DNA of 64,000 nucleotides from contig NZ_JBBMFT010000002.1 of assembly GCF_040095835.1 (NCBI RefSeq), forward strand, positions 1-64,000, written 5' to 3'. The stretch comes from Flavonifractor hominis (lineage in GTDB: Bacteria; Bacillota; Clostridia; Oscillospirales; Oscillospiraceae). Position 1 is the stretch's first letter; every line of letters starts with the position of its first letter. Made by a program: the position numbers and the translations under genes. The notes under the pieces were generated by a model. The model had not been told where the DNA came from. It was given only the letters and a program-made list of their open reading frames with translations, and made no database searches. Positions 41,695-51,980 of this stretch are shown here, piece after piece.

Positions 41695-44049
41695 GCGAAG
41701 TCAGCCGCTACTCCAACCCCAACTATCTGGTGGTCGCCCAGATTATCCGCAGCATCGCCCACATGAGCGAGGTGATGGATGGGGAATATCAAGGAGTGGG
41801 CCAAGTCCCTGATCGAGGATATCCTGGCAAATGAGAGTCTCCAGCCCCGTGGCCCCTGGTGGGTTACTACAAATTCCCCGGCATGGCCCGTGTGGCTCAA
41901 CACAGCGAGGAGTACTCCTTTGGCTTAGCCATATACGGCTGGAACAACAAGAACTACGAAGAGGTTAACGGCGAGGGCTTCAATATGTAGCACACTGCCG
42001 ATGGCATGCTCTATCTTTACAATGCCGATTGGGAGAAGTAGGCCGACAACTTCTGGGGTACAGTGGATCATCAGTGCCTCCCCGACACCACCGTGGGCCG
42101 CTGGGACAAGCCATCCAATTATCTCCTTGAGCAGAAGAACAAGTATGCCACAGTGGGTGGCACCGATTTCTTTGGACAGTACGGCGCCAGCGCCTTCGAG
42201 GTCGACAACGGGGCGCACTCCAAGAAGTCCTACTTCTTCTTCGATGATAAGGTGGTGCTCTTGGGCTCCGATATCTCCTCTACCAGCTACCAGCGGCAAC
42301 CCTGTAGAGAGCATCGTGGAGAACTACAAGGCCGAGCTGGACCTGAGCAACACCGTCACGGTGGACGGTAAGGTCCAGAACTGTGGCGAAACGGACGAGT
42401 TTAACGGCAAGCATGAGGACGTCCACTACATCTATATGGAGGGCAACGTGGAGGGCGCCGATGTGGGCTATGTGTTCCCCGGCGGCGCAGATGTCACAGG
42501 CCTACGTGAGACCCGCACTCAGAAGTGGACGCTCATGAACACCTATGATAAGTTCTACTACGATGATGATGTGACCAACAGCTTCATCACCATGTATCTG
42601 GAGCACGGGGCCAATCCCGTCGATGCTTCCTACCAGTACATTATCCTGCCCAGCAAGAGCGAGGCGGAGACCGCCGATTACAGCACCAACGCCGATGTGG
42701 AGATTCTGGCCAATACGGATACAGTCCACGCGGTGCGGGAAAAGACCCTGGGCATCACGGCGGTCAACTTTTTTGAGGCCGGCGATTGCCCTGAGGCCCA
42801 GGTATCTGTGGATAAGCTTGCCAGTGTCATGTTTGGTACCGATGAGAGTGGCTGCCTGACGGTCTCTGTGGCTGACGTGACCAATAAGGCAGAGGGTACT
42901 ATCACGGTCACGCTGAGCTTCACGGTGGATAGGATCCCGTCTGGCAATGTACTGTTACGGTGGAGCATAAAGAGGATAGCACTGTGCTGACCGTGGATGT
43001 GACCGGCAGCCGTGGACAGTCCCGCACGGTCACGTTTGCCGCCGCACCAGTCCTTGTTGAGAGTGTGGGCATGAACAAAGATAGTCTAATCCTGGAGGAG
43101 GGCCACACCTACACCCTGACCGCCACCGTCCTGCCTGAGATCGCCACCAACAAGACCGTGACCTGGAGTAGCAGCGACATCGACGTGGCCACCGTGGATT
43201 AGAGAGGCAAGACCCTGGCCAAGAATCCCGGCACTGCGACCATCAACGTGACCACTGTGAACGGCGGCCATACCGCTACTTGTACGGTCACAGTTTACAA
43301 GCACGATGACGACGGCAGCTCCAGCAGCCGTCCCTAGCCCTGTTACGATGTGGAACTGGATGTGACGGGCGGCTCTGCCAAGGTGTCCAACACCCGTTCC
43401 AAGGCGGGTGACCGTGTGACCGTAACCCTGCGGCCCGACACCGGCATAGAGCTGGAGTGCATTGAGGCCTTCACTGAGGACGGCGACACCGTCAAGCTGA
43501 CCAGGTGGACGAGTACACTTTCCGCCAGCCTGCCGACGATGTGACCGTCCGGGTGGTCTTCATGACCGTGGAGACCGAGCCGGAGGTGGGGTTTGGCGAT
43601 GCGAAGGATATTGACTGGTTCTCCGCGGCTGTGGACTACGTGGTGGAGAAGGGCCTGATGCAGGGTGTGGGTGCTGACCTGTTCCAGCCCCAGGGCCTGA
43701 CCGACCGTGCCACGGTCGTAACGATCCTCTACTGCCCGGAAGGCGAGCCTGCCGTGACCAGTGGCCAGAGCTTCCCAGATGTGGCTCCCGACACCTGGTA
43801 CGCCAAGGCGGTCCGCTGGGCCTCTTCCGATGGCATCGTGGTCGGCTATGCTGACGGGACATTCAGCCCCACCGACACCGTGACCCGTGAGCAGTTGACT
43901 GCTATCCTGTACCGCTATGCGGGCAAGCCCGCTGTAGAGGGCGAGAGCAAGACTTTCGTCGATTCCAAGACCTGCTGGATTCCACTGACGCCGCTGCCTG
44001 CGCTGAGATGGCCCAGATTCTCATGAACTTCTGTGAGAATGTGAAGTGA
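41695..44049 (+). pseudogene. Decayed polysaccharide lyase family 8 gene with SLH repeats
   Basis: Conceptual translation across several frames gives a PL8 (hyaluronate/chondroitin lyase type) beta-sandwich region: GYYKFPGMARVAQHSEEYSF, then HTADGMLYLYNADWE and KKSYFFFDDKVVLLGSDISS. A Big_2-like domain follows near 43040-43300 and SLH repeats near 43580-44040. The gene is broken many times: TAG stops at about 41987, 42040, 43200 and 43335; a 7-bp tandem duplication TACCAGC at 42281-42294; a one-base loss near 42950; another near 43500; and a deletion inside the third SLH repeat near 43970. The N-terminal helical barrel with the catalytic residues is mostly missing. Bases 41521-41694 show no recognisable gene. 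Confidence 0.8.
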
Positions 44050-44322
44050 GTCTGGGCTGAGTGAGCGGCGAACAGATCCGGTAAAAACAGACGGCGATAA
44101 GATGCCCCCCTGATGTAGGAGGCTATATCGGAAGGTATTACTATATATAGTAGAAAATGCATATATTTTGAGGTTCGGTAGTCCCAAATGCTCGATACCC
44201 ATAAAGTAATTTTGTGCTGGTGCAGGAACATTGGCTTTTCCTTATCCTTTTCGGTTGTGCACAAAAAAACAGACAGAAATAAGACAATAGTAACAAAAAT
44301 GAAGGAAAAGCGTTTGGAATAA
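44050..44322. other. AT-rich intergenic stretch
   Basis: No gene is supported here. It contains one 14-bp perfect palindrome TACTATATATAGTA (44139-44152) of unknown meaning. The promoter of the GntR gene follows. Confidence 0.5.
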
Positions 44323-44356
44323 TTGACTTTATAAATAAAGAATGCTAGAATTCTAG
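44323..44356 (+). promoter_or_regulatory. Promoter and palindromic operator of the GntR gene
   Basis: TTGACT (44323-44328), a 17-base spacer and TAGAAT (44346-44351). The -10 lies inside the perfect 12-bp palindrome CTAGAATTCTAG (44345-44356). A protein bound there would exclude RNA polymerase, as expected for autorepression. Confidence 0.75.
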
Positions 44357-44426
44357 AAAAGAAACGGTAGTTTTATTGTTTTCCTTGAAGGAAAACGATA
44401 GGAGCGTACCGGCGGGAGGATATGGG

Positions 44427-45101
44427 ATGCACATACCAGAACAGGTACCTGGCGAATCTGGACGCAGCTATGCACTACGGGCCATCAAGGAGAATATCAT
44501 CCGGCTGGATCTAACACCTGGGACCCGTGTCAGCGAGAGCGCCTTGGCGGCAGAGTTAGGGCTGTCACGGACGCCGGTAGGTGAGGCGCTCAACGAATTA
44601 TCCAAGAGCAAGATCGTAGAGGTGTATCCACAAAAGGGAAGCATTATCGCCTTGATCGACTACGAATTGGTAGAGGAAGCCCGCTTTATCCGAGAGGTAC
44701 TGGAGTGCGCAGTGGTGGAATTGGTATGTCTCCAGGCTGAGCCCGAGGATCTGCATAGCTTGAGTGAAAACGTAAAACTGCAAAAGTACTACTTGAGTAA
44801 TTCGGACCCGGATATGTTGCTCCAACTGGATGATCGATTTCACCGCACATTATTCACGATCGCACGGAAACCCCAGGCCTATGCCATGATGGAGAATACC
44901 GCTGTTCACTTCGACCGGGTACGCAGTATGTCGTTATCCACCTTAAAAGATTTGAAGATCGTTCAAGATCACGAGGCAATCTTGACGGCTATTACACGGA
45001 GGGAGGTGGACCAGGCCAGAAAGCTGATGAAGTGCCACTTGAACCGCTACAAAGTAGATAAAGCTGCTATCCGGGCACGGTATCCAGACTATTTTACTTG
45101 A
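44427..45101 (+). CDS. GntR-family (FCD domain) transcriptional regulator
   Basis: This 224-residue protein has a winged helix-turn-helix (about residues 12-75, with SYALRAIKENIIRLDLTPGT and SESALAAELGLSRTPVGEAL). A helical FCD ligand-binding domain follows (about 85-210), with metal-site-type residues in DDRFHRTLF and QDHEAILTAI. The ATG at 44427 was chosen because GGGAGGA lies six bases upstream. An earlier in-frame ATG at 44376 lacks a ribosome site. It sits between a dead PL8 gene and the GH2 gene. The same palindrome overlaps its promoter and lies before GH2, so it is a likely local regulator of glycan degradation, perhaps sensing a sugar acid. Confidence 0.92.
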   Translation: MHIPEQVPGESGRSYALRAIKENIIRLDLTPGTRVSESALAAELGLSRTPVGEALNELSKSKIVEVYPQKGSIIALIDYELVEEARFIREVLECAVVELVCLQAEPEDLHSLSENVKLQKYYLSNSDPDMLLQLDDRFHRTLFTIARKPQAYAMMENTAVHFDRVRSMSLSTLKDLKIVQDHEAILTAITRREVDQARKLMKCHLNRYKVDKAAIRARYPDYFT

Positions 45102-45117
45102 GGTCAAGGTTTGCACT

Positions 45118-45134
45118 AACTAGAATTCTAGTAT
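45118..45134 (+). promoter_or_regulatory. Palindromic operator upstream of GH2
   Basis: AACTAGAATTCTAGTAT contains the perfect 12-bp palindrome CTAGAATTCTAG (45120-45131) found at the GntR promoter. It lies 17 bases after the GntR stop and 20 bases before the GH2 start. Possible -35/-10 elements around it (TTTGCA, TATTTT) are weak. Confidence 0.65.
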
Positions 45135-45154
45135 TTTAAAAAGGAGGAAAACGC

Positions 45155-48100
45155 ATGAAAAAAAAGATGAAGCGGCTCCTGTCACTTTGCTTGGCGCTGA
45201 CCATGGTCCTTGGCATGGTTCCAGCGTCGGCGGCAGGGCCTGACACGTCTGGCTCTGCCGTGGAAGTAACCCCGGTGGAGGCTCCACCCTTGGAAGTGAC
45301 CAACGAGATCGTTATTGGCAACCTGATCGATTTTCACCTGATGACACCGGGACAGGTGAAGTATCAGATCGCGAGCATCAACCCCCAGGGGGCTAAGCTG
45401 ACCGTAACATCGTCCAATCCGGACGTGGCGGTAGCTGAGATGGTCCCCACTCCTGAGCATATCACCGGAAATCAGGATCTGACCTGTACCGCCAACACGC
45501 CCAATGAGCGTGACGATGTGCGGGAGATCAAAGTCACGGCCAATACTCCCGGTACTGCCACCATTACTGTGACAGCGACTGCAGATGGATATGATGAGAC
45601 CTCTGTGACCTTTGAGGTCAACGTGTTGGAGAGCGTCAACGAGGGCACCCAGCGCAAGGATGTCAGCATCGACAAAGGCTGGAACTTTGCCCTGGCGAAA
45701 GACCTGCCCGCGGACTTTACTCCTGAGAAACTCTCCGATCCTAACTGTGACCTGAGCACCTTTGCGGCCGTGGATCTGCCCCACACTTGGAACATCCACG
45801 ATGTGGAGAACGAGCTGACCAAGCATTACGGTGTGGGCTACTACCGCAAGGAGATGTTCTTCTCCTCTGAAGAGTATGCGGACAAGGCGATCTTCATCGA
45901 CTTCGGTGCAGCCAACAAGGTCTCCGACCTGTACATCAACGGAGAACATGTGGGCACCCACAAGGGCGGCTATGCCCGGTTCCGCTATGACATCACCGAC
46001 AAGGTGAAGCTGGACGAAAACAACATCATCGTCATGAAGGTGGACAACAGTGTCGGCGGCACGGTGATGCCCTTGTCCGGCGGTTTTGCTTACCACGGCA
46101 GCATATACCGTGATTCCTACGTTACCGCCACTGACCCTGTGGCCTTCGACAAACTGGACTATGGCTCTTCCGCCGTCTATCTGACTCAGACCAACGTCTC
46201 CAAAGAGTCTGCCGACCTGAACGTGAAAGCCAAACTGCACAATTATGGTGACAGCGAACAGACCGTCCAGGTCAAGGCGGTCCTGTACGAGGAGGATGGC
46301 CGTACACAGGTCACCACGCTGGAGGACACCCTCACGCTGGGCATTGGCGAAGACAAAGAATTCTCCAAGGACTATACTTTGAATGATCCTCACCTGTGGA
46401 ATGGCCGGATCGATCCGTATCAGTATGTGGTGGAAGTCACCATCGAGCAGGAAGGTGCTGTCCTGGAGCGAGTGCGGGAGCGTATCGGCTTCCGGTTCTT
46501 TGAGGTCCTGGGGGTGGACGACCCCAGAGCCGATGAAGGGGCCTTCTTGCTCAACGGCGAGCATTACCTGCTGGCTGGCGTGGCCCAGCACCAGGACCGG
46601 GAGAACATGGGTAACGCCATCACTCATAAGGAGATGGATGAAGACATCGCGTTCGTCTCCGAGATCGGTGCCACCTGCCTGCGCCTGTCCCACTACCAGC
46701 ATGATCGGTATATGTACGATCTGGCCAGTGAACGGGGTATCGTGACCTGGGCTGAGATCCCCAACGTGAACACGGTGGGTGGAAAGAATACCGAGTTCCT
46801 GGATAATGCCAAGCAGCAGCTCACCGAACTGATCCGCCAGAACTATAACGCCACCGGTATCCTGATGTGGGGCATCCACAATGAGCAGTGGCCTCACAGC
46901 GATATGTGGGTCAACGAAGTCCTGGATGAGCTCTATAACCTGGGCAAGCAGGAGGATCCGACCCGGTACATCACGGTGGCCACGGCCCAGAGCCAGAGTA
47001 CGCCTCTGAGCTGGCAGTCTGATATCTCTGCTTGGAACAAGTATTTTGGCTGGTATGAGGGCGCTAATATCGATGGATTTGGGCCCTGGGTAGACAAGGT
47101 AAAAGAGTTTGCGATAAACAACGACACTGTGACCTATACCGGTGAAGGCGGAACGTTTACTACGGAGGTCAACAAGACCATTGGTATGAGTGAGTATGGT
47201 TCCGGAAACAACATCTGGACCCATGAGATCAATCCGCCCGACCATGTGGCAAGTATTAAGGGCTATCAGTCTGAGGAATATGTCAACAAGTATCACGAGA
47301 GCCACTGGCAACAGATCAGAGAGCGTCCCTGGATCTGGGGCACCTTCATCTGGAACATGTTCGACTTCGCCCAACCCGGCGTGACCAGTGAGGGCGGTAT
47401 CGTCAGCCGCAACACCAAAGGCCTGATGAGCTTCGACCGCTCTCTGAAAAAGGATCAGTTCTACTTTTATAAAGTCAACTGGTCGGACGAACCCACCGTC
47501 TATATCTCCAGCCGCCGGTTCGACAAGCACTACGAGGACGAGAACTACGTCCGCGTCTATTCCAACATGGACGAGGTGGAGCTGTTCGTCAACGGAGTCT
47601 CCGCTGGCGTCATCAAGCGCACCGATCCGGCTCTGCCCAATACGGAAGCGGGCAATCTGATTCGGGATCCCAGTCTGGGTATCTTCCACTTCGAGGGCGA
47701 CGTGGTCACCCTGCCCCAGTTTGGGGATTATGAGATCACCGCAGTTGGACGCATGTATGGCGAGGACGATACGGTGGTCAACGAGTACAGAGATACCATC
47801 ACCATCTCCCGTCTGAAGGATTATCGCACGGAGCTTTCCTCCAAGACTTATATCATCGATAATACTAACAAGACGATCTCCAAGGTCTCTTACGGTACGA
47901 CGGTGGAGGAGTTCCTGCCGAACGTGGAGGTACTCTACAACGGCACTATGCGTATTATAGATGAGGACGGTAAGGACATAACTGATGACCCCGCAGCGGT
48001 TATCACGCTGGATACCACAGTAAAGGTCACGTCGGAGGATGGGGAAAATGAGGCAGTTTACACTGTGGAAGATACTCCTATCTCTGTGGATGCAGCCGCA

Positions 48101-51100
48101 AAAGCGTCTTCCTCCAAGTCTGGCCATGACGCCAAATGTGTGACTGACAGCAGGCTGGATACCTACTGGAACGCCGCTGATGGCACCTATCCCCAGTACT
48201 TTGAGATCGACCTTGGGGAGGAGACGAACCTCTACAAGTTCTCCACCCTCTTCTATGGCGCGGCCCCACGCTCTTATCAGTATAAGATCTCTGTAAGCAA
48301 CGACGGCTCCAACTACCGGCAGGTGGTGGACCGCACAAAGAATACCGAGAGCGCGTGGGTGATGGATGACCTGGATGAGCCGGTCTCCGCCCGATATATC
48401 CGCCTGGAGTTCACGGGTGTCAAAAATGGCAGCAACGCTGCCGCGCATGAGTTCATGGCTTACGGATTCCGAGTGGCTTCCAGGCGCTATACGGTGGAGA
48501 ATGGTACCAGAGAGGTGTGCGGTGTGGCACCTACTACTACGGTAGAGGATCTGTTGAGCAATCTCTCCGTGACTGGCAACTATGTTGGTATGGGCGTACA
48601 GGACGCAGAGGGCCAACCTCTCACGGGTGACACGCCTGTGGGAGAAGGCGCTGAACTGTGGGTCTCTATTGAGGACGGATCCATTGTCACCTATCAAATT
48701 AAAAAAGATGCCGCCACAGACGTCCCTGTCTCTCAGAACAAGCCCATTTCTGATGTCTTCGACGTCAAGTCGGGCAGCAGTGCCAGTTACGTCAATGACG
48801 GTAATTTGGATACTTTCTGGAATGCTAGTACCGGCTTCGATCCTGCCAGATATGTGGTGATAGACCTGGGTGCGCCCTACTATCTGACTCAGAGCAATGT
48901 GGACTTCTATCAGAGTAGCTCCGAGCGTTACTATCGCTACCGCATCAGCGGAAGCCTGGACGGAGAGGAATTCACCGAACTGGTGGATGGGACCGGCAAT
49001 ACGGATAAGGAGAGTGTCTCTCATGTCCTGGGCGTCCCCGTTCGCTATCTCAAGCTCGAGGTGACCGGCACTTCCGTGGCAAATGTGAACTTTGCCGCCG
49101 CCGTCAGAGAGCTTCGGGCCTATGGCTGGACCATGTCTGGCTCTTATCCCGTAGACCACGTGGAAAAGACGATCTCCGGTGTGGTGGATATGACTCCTAC
49201 CGACACATTTATGCAAAATCTGGATCTGCGGGGCAACTTTACTGCCACTCTTATGCAGGACGGGCAGGCCGTTCCTGAGGCGGAGTTTATCCGCGATGGT
49301 ATGACCCTTCGTGTCATGGACCTGGATGGGAAAAATGCCGTGGACTATGCCATCGTTACCGGTATGGACATGACGCCTATCTCCAGAAACAAGCCTGTCT
49401 CTGGCGAGTGTAAGGCGGGCAGCGACCCGGCGTTTGCTGTGGACGGCGATCCGGAGACCTTCTGGAATGGCCCGATGAAGGATTCCAACACTGCAACGTA
49501 CCCCGCATCTTTGCTCATCGACTTGGCCGAAGACGAGACCGTCAACGGTAAGAAGATTGAGTATAATCTTACCAAGGTGGTGACCAACTGGTATGAGAAA
49601 AATGGACGTACCTATCAGTTCGAGTACACCGTCCTCCCGGCCCTTGGACTGCCCATCGTGTGGCACGATGGAAAGGATAACCAGACCAACGGTATAGTCG
49701 AGGTGACCAATGAGACCAATAACGGCTCGGACACCAAAGTGAGCGAATTCCGCATCGATGTGATCGACCGGACTCCAGCGGAGAGCTACCTGGCGGCCGC
49801 CATCCGCGAGGTGGACGTGTACGGCTGGTACCTTGGTTCTGAAGTGTACACCGTGGAGGATACCTCTATCACCGGTGTGCCCGCAGGTACGGATGTGGAT
49901 ACATTCCGAAAGGACCTGGACATCCGCGGTAACTTCCTGTATCAGCTGGTCGATGAGAATGGAGAGCCCGTGACGGACGGTGAGGTGACCTCTGGGATGC
50001 AGGTGGTCATCACTGACATCGAGGGTAAAGAGTTCAAGTTTGTGATCACGGTCGGCGAGGCTCCCGTGACCTATACCGTCACCGTGGAGACCGAGGGCGA
50101 GGGCACCGTGTCCGCCGAGCCCAAGCAGGCCAAGGAGGGCGACACCGTCACCCTGACCGCTGCTCCCGCCGAGGGCTGGAACTTCGTGGAGTGGAAGTCC
50201 GAGGATGTGGAGGTCACTGAGGATGGCACCTTCACCATGCCTGGCAAGGATGTCACCGTCACCGCCGTGTTTGAGGAGGGTGCGACTGATGTGAAGGTGG
50301 AGTCTATCACCGTCAGTGCTCCCACCGACAAGATCACCGAGAAGGGCGGTACCCTGCAGATGGTGGCCACCGTCCTGCCCGAGAACGCTACCGACAAGAC
50401 CGTCACCTGGACCGTGACCTCCGAGGACGGCAGCGAGACCCAACTGGCCACCATTGACCAGACGGGCCTGCTGACCGCGGCCGAGGAAGAGGGCACCGTA
50501 AAGGTAACCGCCACCGCCAATGACGGCTCCGGTGTCACCGATGAGAAGATCATCACCATCAACTTTGCCGATGAGCCCGTGGTCACCGGCGTCACCGTCT
50601 CCCCCGCCACCGCCAGCGTGCAGGTGGGCACCACCCGGCAGTTCACCGCTGTGGTCACTGGCGAGAACGAGCCCGACCAGGCCGTGACCTGGAGCGTGGA
50701 GGACGCTCAGTCTGAGACCACCACCATCTCCGACGACGGCCTGCTGACCGTGGCCGAGGACGAGACCGCCGAGACCCTCACCGTCACCGCCACCTCCGTG
50801 GCCAACGAGGAGATCTCCGGCACCGCTACCGTCACCGTCACCGCCGCCCCGGTGGAGACCTATACCCTCACCGTCAACGGCGGCACCGGCTCCGGTGAGT
50901 ACGAGGCCGGCGCCCAGATCACCGTCACCGCCGACGCTCCCGAGGCGGGCATGCAGTTCGTGAACTGGACCGCCGAGGGCGTGGAGCTGGAGGATGACAC
51001 CGCTACTACCCTGACCATCACCATGCCGGCCAATGCCGTGACCCTGACGGCCAACTATGAGGCCATCCCGGTCACCAACGTCACCGGCGTGAAGCTGAAC

Positions 51101-51958
51101 GTGGAGAGCGTGTACCTGTACTCCAACTTCGGTCCCCGGGGTGAGCAGCTCATCGCCACCGTGGAGCCCGCCGACGCTGACGACAAGTCGGTCACCTGGA
51201 CCAGCGCCGACGAGAACGTGGTCACCGTCAACGACGTGGGCTACCTCACCGTGGTGGGCGAGGGTATGACCACCGTCACCGTCACCACCAACGACGGCGG
51301 CTATACCGCCCAGTGCCTGGTGCAGGTTGGCTCCTACAACGACGGCAGCGACTCCGGTGAGGACGAGAATACCACGCCTCCCACCGAGACCGAGGAGCCC
51401 GGCGAGACCACTGAGCCTGAGCAGCCCGGTGAGACCACTGAGCCCGGCGAGCCTGAGACCCCCGCCTTCTCCGACGTGCCCGCCACCCACTGGGCCAGCG
51501 AGGCCGTGGACTATGTGGTGAGCGAGGGCCTGTTCAACGGCACCTCTGACACCACCTTCTCCCCCGACGCCTCCATGACCCGCGCCATGTTCTTCACCGT
51601 CCTGGCCCGCCTGGACGGGGTGGACACCACCGGCGGGGCCACTTGGTATGAGAAGGCCATGGCCTGGGCAGTGGCCGAGGGCATCACCGACGGCACCAAC
51701 CCCGAGGCCACCATCACCCGGGAGCAGCTGGCCGTCATGCTCTACCGCTACGCCGGCTCCCCCGCTACTGAGGGCAGCCTGACCGGCTTTGCCGACGCCG
51801 CCTCCGTGTCCTCCTGGGCGCAGGACGCCATGGAGTGGGCGGTGGCCGAGGGCATCCTCACCGGCAAGAACGGCTCGGCTCTGGATCCCCAGGGCACCGC
51901 CAGCCGCGCTGAGGTAGCCACCATGCTCATGCGCTTTGTGCAAGGGCAGAGCAATTAA
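45155..51958 (+). CDS. Giant secreted GH2 glycoside hydrolase with discoidin-like and SLH domains
   Basis: This 2267-residue surface enzyme has a signal peptide (about 1-25, ending ASA-AG) and an Ig-like domain (about 45-165). The GH2 sugar-binding and Ig domains follow (about 170-450), then the GH2 barrel (about 455-770). The acid/base glutamate is in GILMWGIHNEQW (near 577) and the nucleophile glutamate in MSEYGSG (near 678). Three discoidin/F5-8C-like domains (about 975-1105, 1195-1323, 1412-1558) alternate with four copies of a roughly 70-residue linker module. Next come InlB-like and Big_2 repeats (about 1632-2055), an acidic Pro/Thr linker and three SLH repeats (about 2098-2267). GH2 members are beta-galactosidases, mannosidases or glucuronidases; the substrate is not fixed here. 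AAGGAGG precedes the ATG. DNA composition turns sharply GC-richer after about 50060. Confidence 0.92.
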   Translation: MKKKMKRLLSLCLALTMVLGMVPASAAGPDTSGSAVEVTPVEAPPLEVTNEIVIGNLIDFHLMTPGQVKYQIASINPQGAKLTVTSSNPDVAVAEMVPTPEHITGNQDLTCTANTPNERDDVREIKVTANTPGTATITVTATADGYDETSVTFEVNVLESVNEGTQRKDVSIDKGWNFALAKDLPADFTPEKLSDPNCDLSTFAAVDLPHTWNIHDVENELTKHYGVGYYRKEMFFSSEEYADKAIFIDFGAANKVSDLYINGEHVGTHKGGYARFRYDITDKVKLDENNIIVMKVDNSVGGTVMPLSGGFAYHGSIYRDSYVTATDPVAFDKLDYGSSAVYLTQTNVSKESADLNVKAKLHNYGDSEQTVQVKAVLYEEDGRTQVTTLEDTLTLGIGEDKEFSKDYTLNDPHLWNGRIDPYQYVVEVTIEQEGAVLERVRERIGFRFFEVLGVDDPRADEGAFLLNGEHYLLAGVAQHQDRENMGNAITHKEMDEDIAFVSEIGATCLRLSHYQHDRYMYDLASERGIVTWAEIPNVNTVGGKNTEFLDNAKQQLTELIRQNYNATGILMWGIHNEQWPHSDMWVNEVLDELYNLGKQEDPTRYITVATAQSQSTPLSWQSDISAWNKYFGWYEGANIDGFGPWVDKVKEFAINNDTVTYTGEGGTFTTEVNKTIGMSEYGSGNNIWTHEINPPDHVASIKGYQSEEYVNKYHESHWQQIRERPWIWGTFIWNMFDFAQPGVTSEGGIVSRNTKGLMSFDRSLKKDQFYFYKVNWSDEPTVYISSRRFDKHYEDENYVRVYSNMDEVELFVNGVSAGVIKRTDPALPNTEAGNLIRDPSLGIFHFEGDVVTLPQFGDYEITAVGRMYGEDDTVVNEYRDTITISRLKDYRTELSSKTYIIDNTNKTISKVSYGTTVEEFLPNVEVLYNGTMRIIDEDGKDITDDPAAVITLDTTVKVTSEDGENEAVYTVEDTPISVDAAAKASSSKSGHDAKCVTDSRLDTYWNAADGTYPQYFEIDLGEETNLYKFSTLFYGAAPRSYQYKISVSNDGSNYRQVVDRTKNTESAWVMDDLDEPVSARYIRLEFTGVKNGSNAAAHEFMAYGFRVASRRYTVENGTREVCGVAPTTTVEDLLSNLSVTGNYVGMGVQDAEGQPLTGDTPVGEGAELWVSIEDGSIVTYQIKKDAATDVPVSQNKPISDVFDVKSGSSASYVNDGNLDTFWNASTGFDPARYVVIDLGAPYYLTQSNVDFYQSSSERYYRYRISGSLDGEEFTELVDGTGNTDKESVSHVLGVPVRYLKLEVTGTSVANVNFAAAVRELRAYGWTMSGSYPVDHVEKTISGVVDMTPTDTFMQNLDLRGNFTATLMQDGQAVPEAEFIRDGMTLRVMDLDGKNAVDYAIVTGMDMTPISRNKPVSGECKAGSDPAFAVDGDPETFWNGPMKDSNTATYPASLLIDLAEDETVNGKKIEYNLTKVVTNWYEKNGRTYQFEYTVLPALGLPIVWHDGKDNQTNGIVEVTNETNNGSDTKVSEFRIDVIDRTPAESYLAAAIREVDVYGWYLGSEVYTVEDTSITGVPAGTDVDTFRKDLDIRGNFLYQLVDENGEPVTDGEVTSGMQVVITDIEGKEFKFVITVGEAPVTYTVTVETEGEGTVSAEPKQAKEGDTVTLTAAPAEGWNFVEWKSEDVEVTEDGTFTMPGKDVTVTAVFEEGATDVKVESITVSAPTDKITEKGGTLQMVATVLPENATDKTVTWTVTSEDGSETQLATIDQTGLLTAAEEEGTVKVTATANDGSGVTDEKIITINFADEPVVTGVTVSPATASVQVGTTRQFTAVVTGENEPDQAVTWSVEDAQSETTTISDDGLLTVAEDETAETLTVTATSVANEEISGTATVTVTAAPVETYTLTVNGGTGSGEYEAGAQITVTADAPEAGMQFVNWTAEGVELEDDTATTLTITMPANAVTLTANYEAIPVTNVTGVKLNVESVYLYSNFGPRGEQLIATVEPADADDKSVTWTSADENVVTVNDVGYLTVVGEGMTTVTVTTNDGGYTAQCLVQVGSYNDGSDSGEDENTTPPTETEEPGETTEPEQPGETTEPGEPETPAFSDVPATHWASEAVDYVVSEGLFNGTSDTTFSPDASMTRAMFFTVLARLDGVDTTGGATWYEKAMAWAVAEGITDGTNPEATITREQLAVMLYRYAGSPATEGSLTGFADAASVSSWAQDAMEWAVAEGILTGKNGSALDPQGTASRAEVATMLMRFVQGQSN

Positions 51959-51980
51959 ATTTGATATTCTCCCTTCTCTA

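Noticed and set aside
41530..41766. 78-codon frame between the amidoligase and PL8 remnants
   Set aside because: It starts at a TTG with no ribosome site, its second half is an out-of-frame reading of PL8 sequence, and no domain is seen.
44139..44152. Palindrome TACTATATATAGTA as a possible operator
   Set aside because: It consists of simple AT repeats, occurs once, and is about 180 bases from the nearest promoter. There is not enough to call a site.
45182..51943. A 2253-codon antisense frame opposite the GH2 gene
   Set aside because: Same cause as at the GH3 gene: low-complexity translation, no domain, no promoter. The sense strand has a full signal peptide, catalytic and SLH layout.
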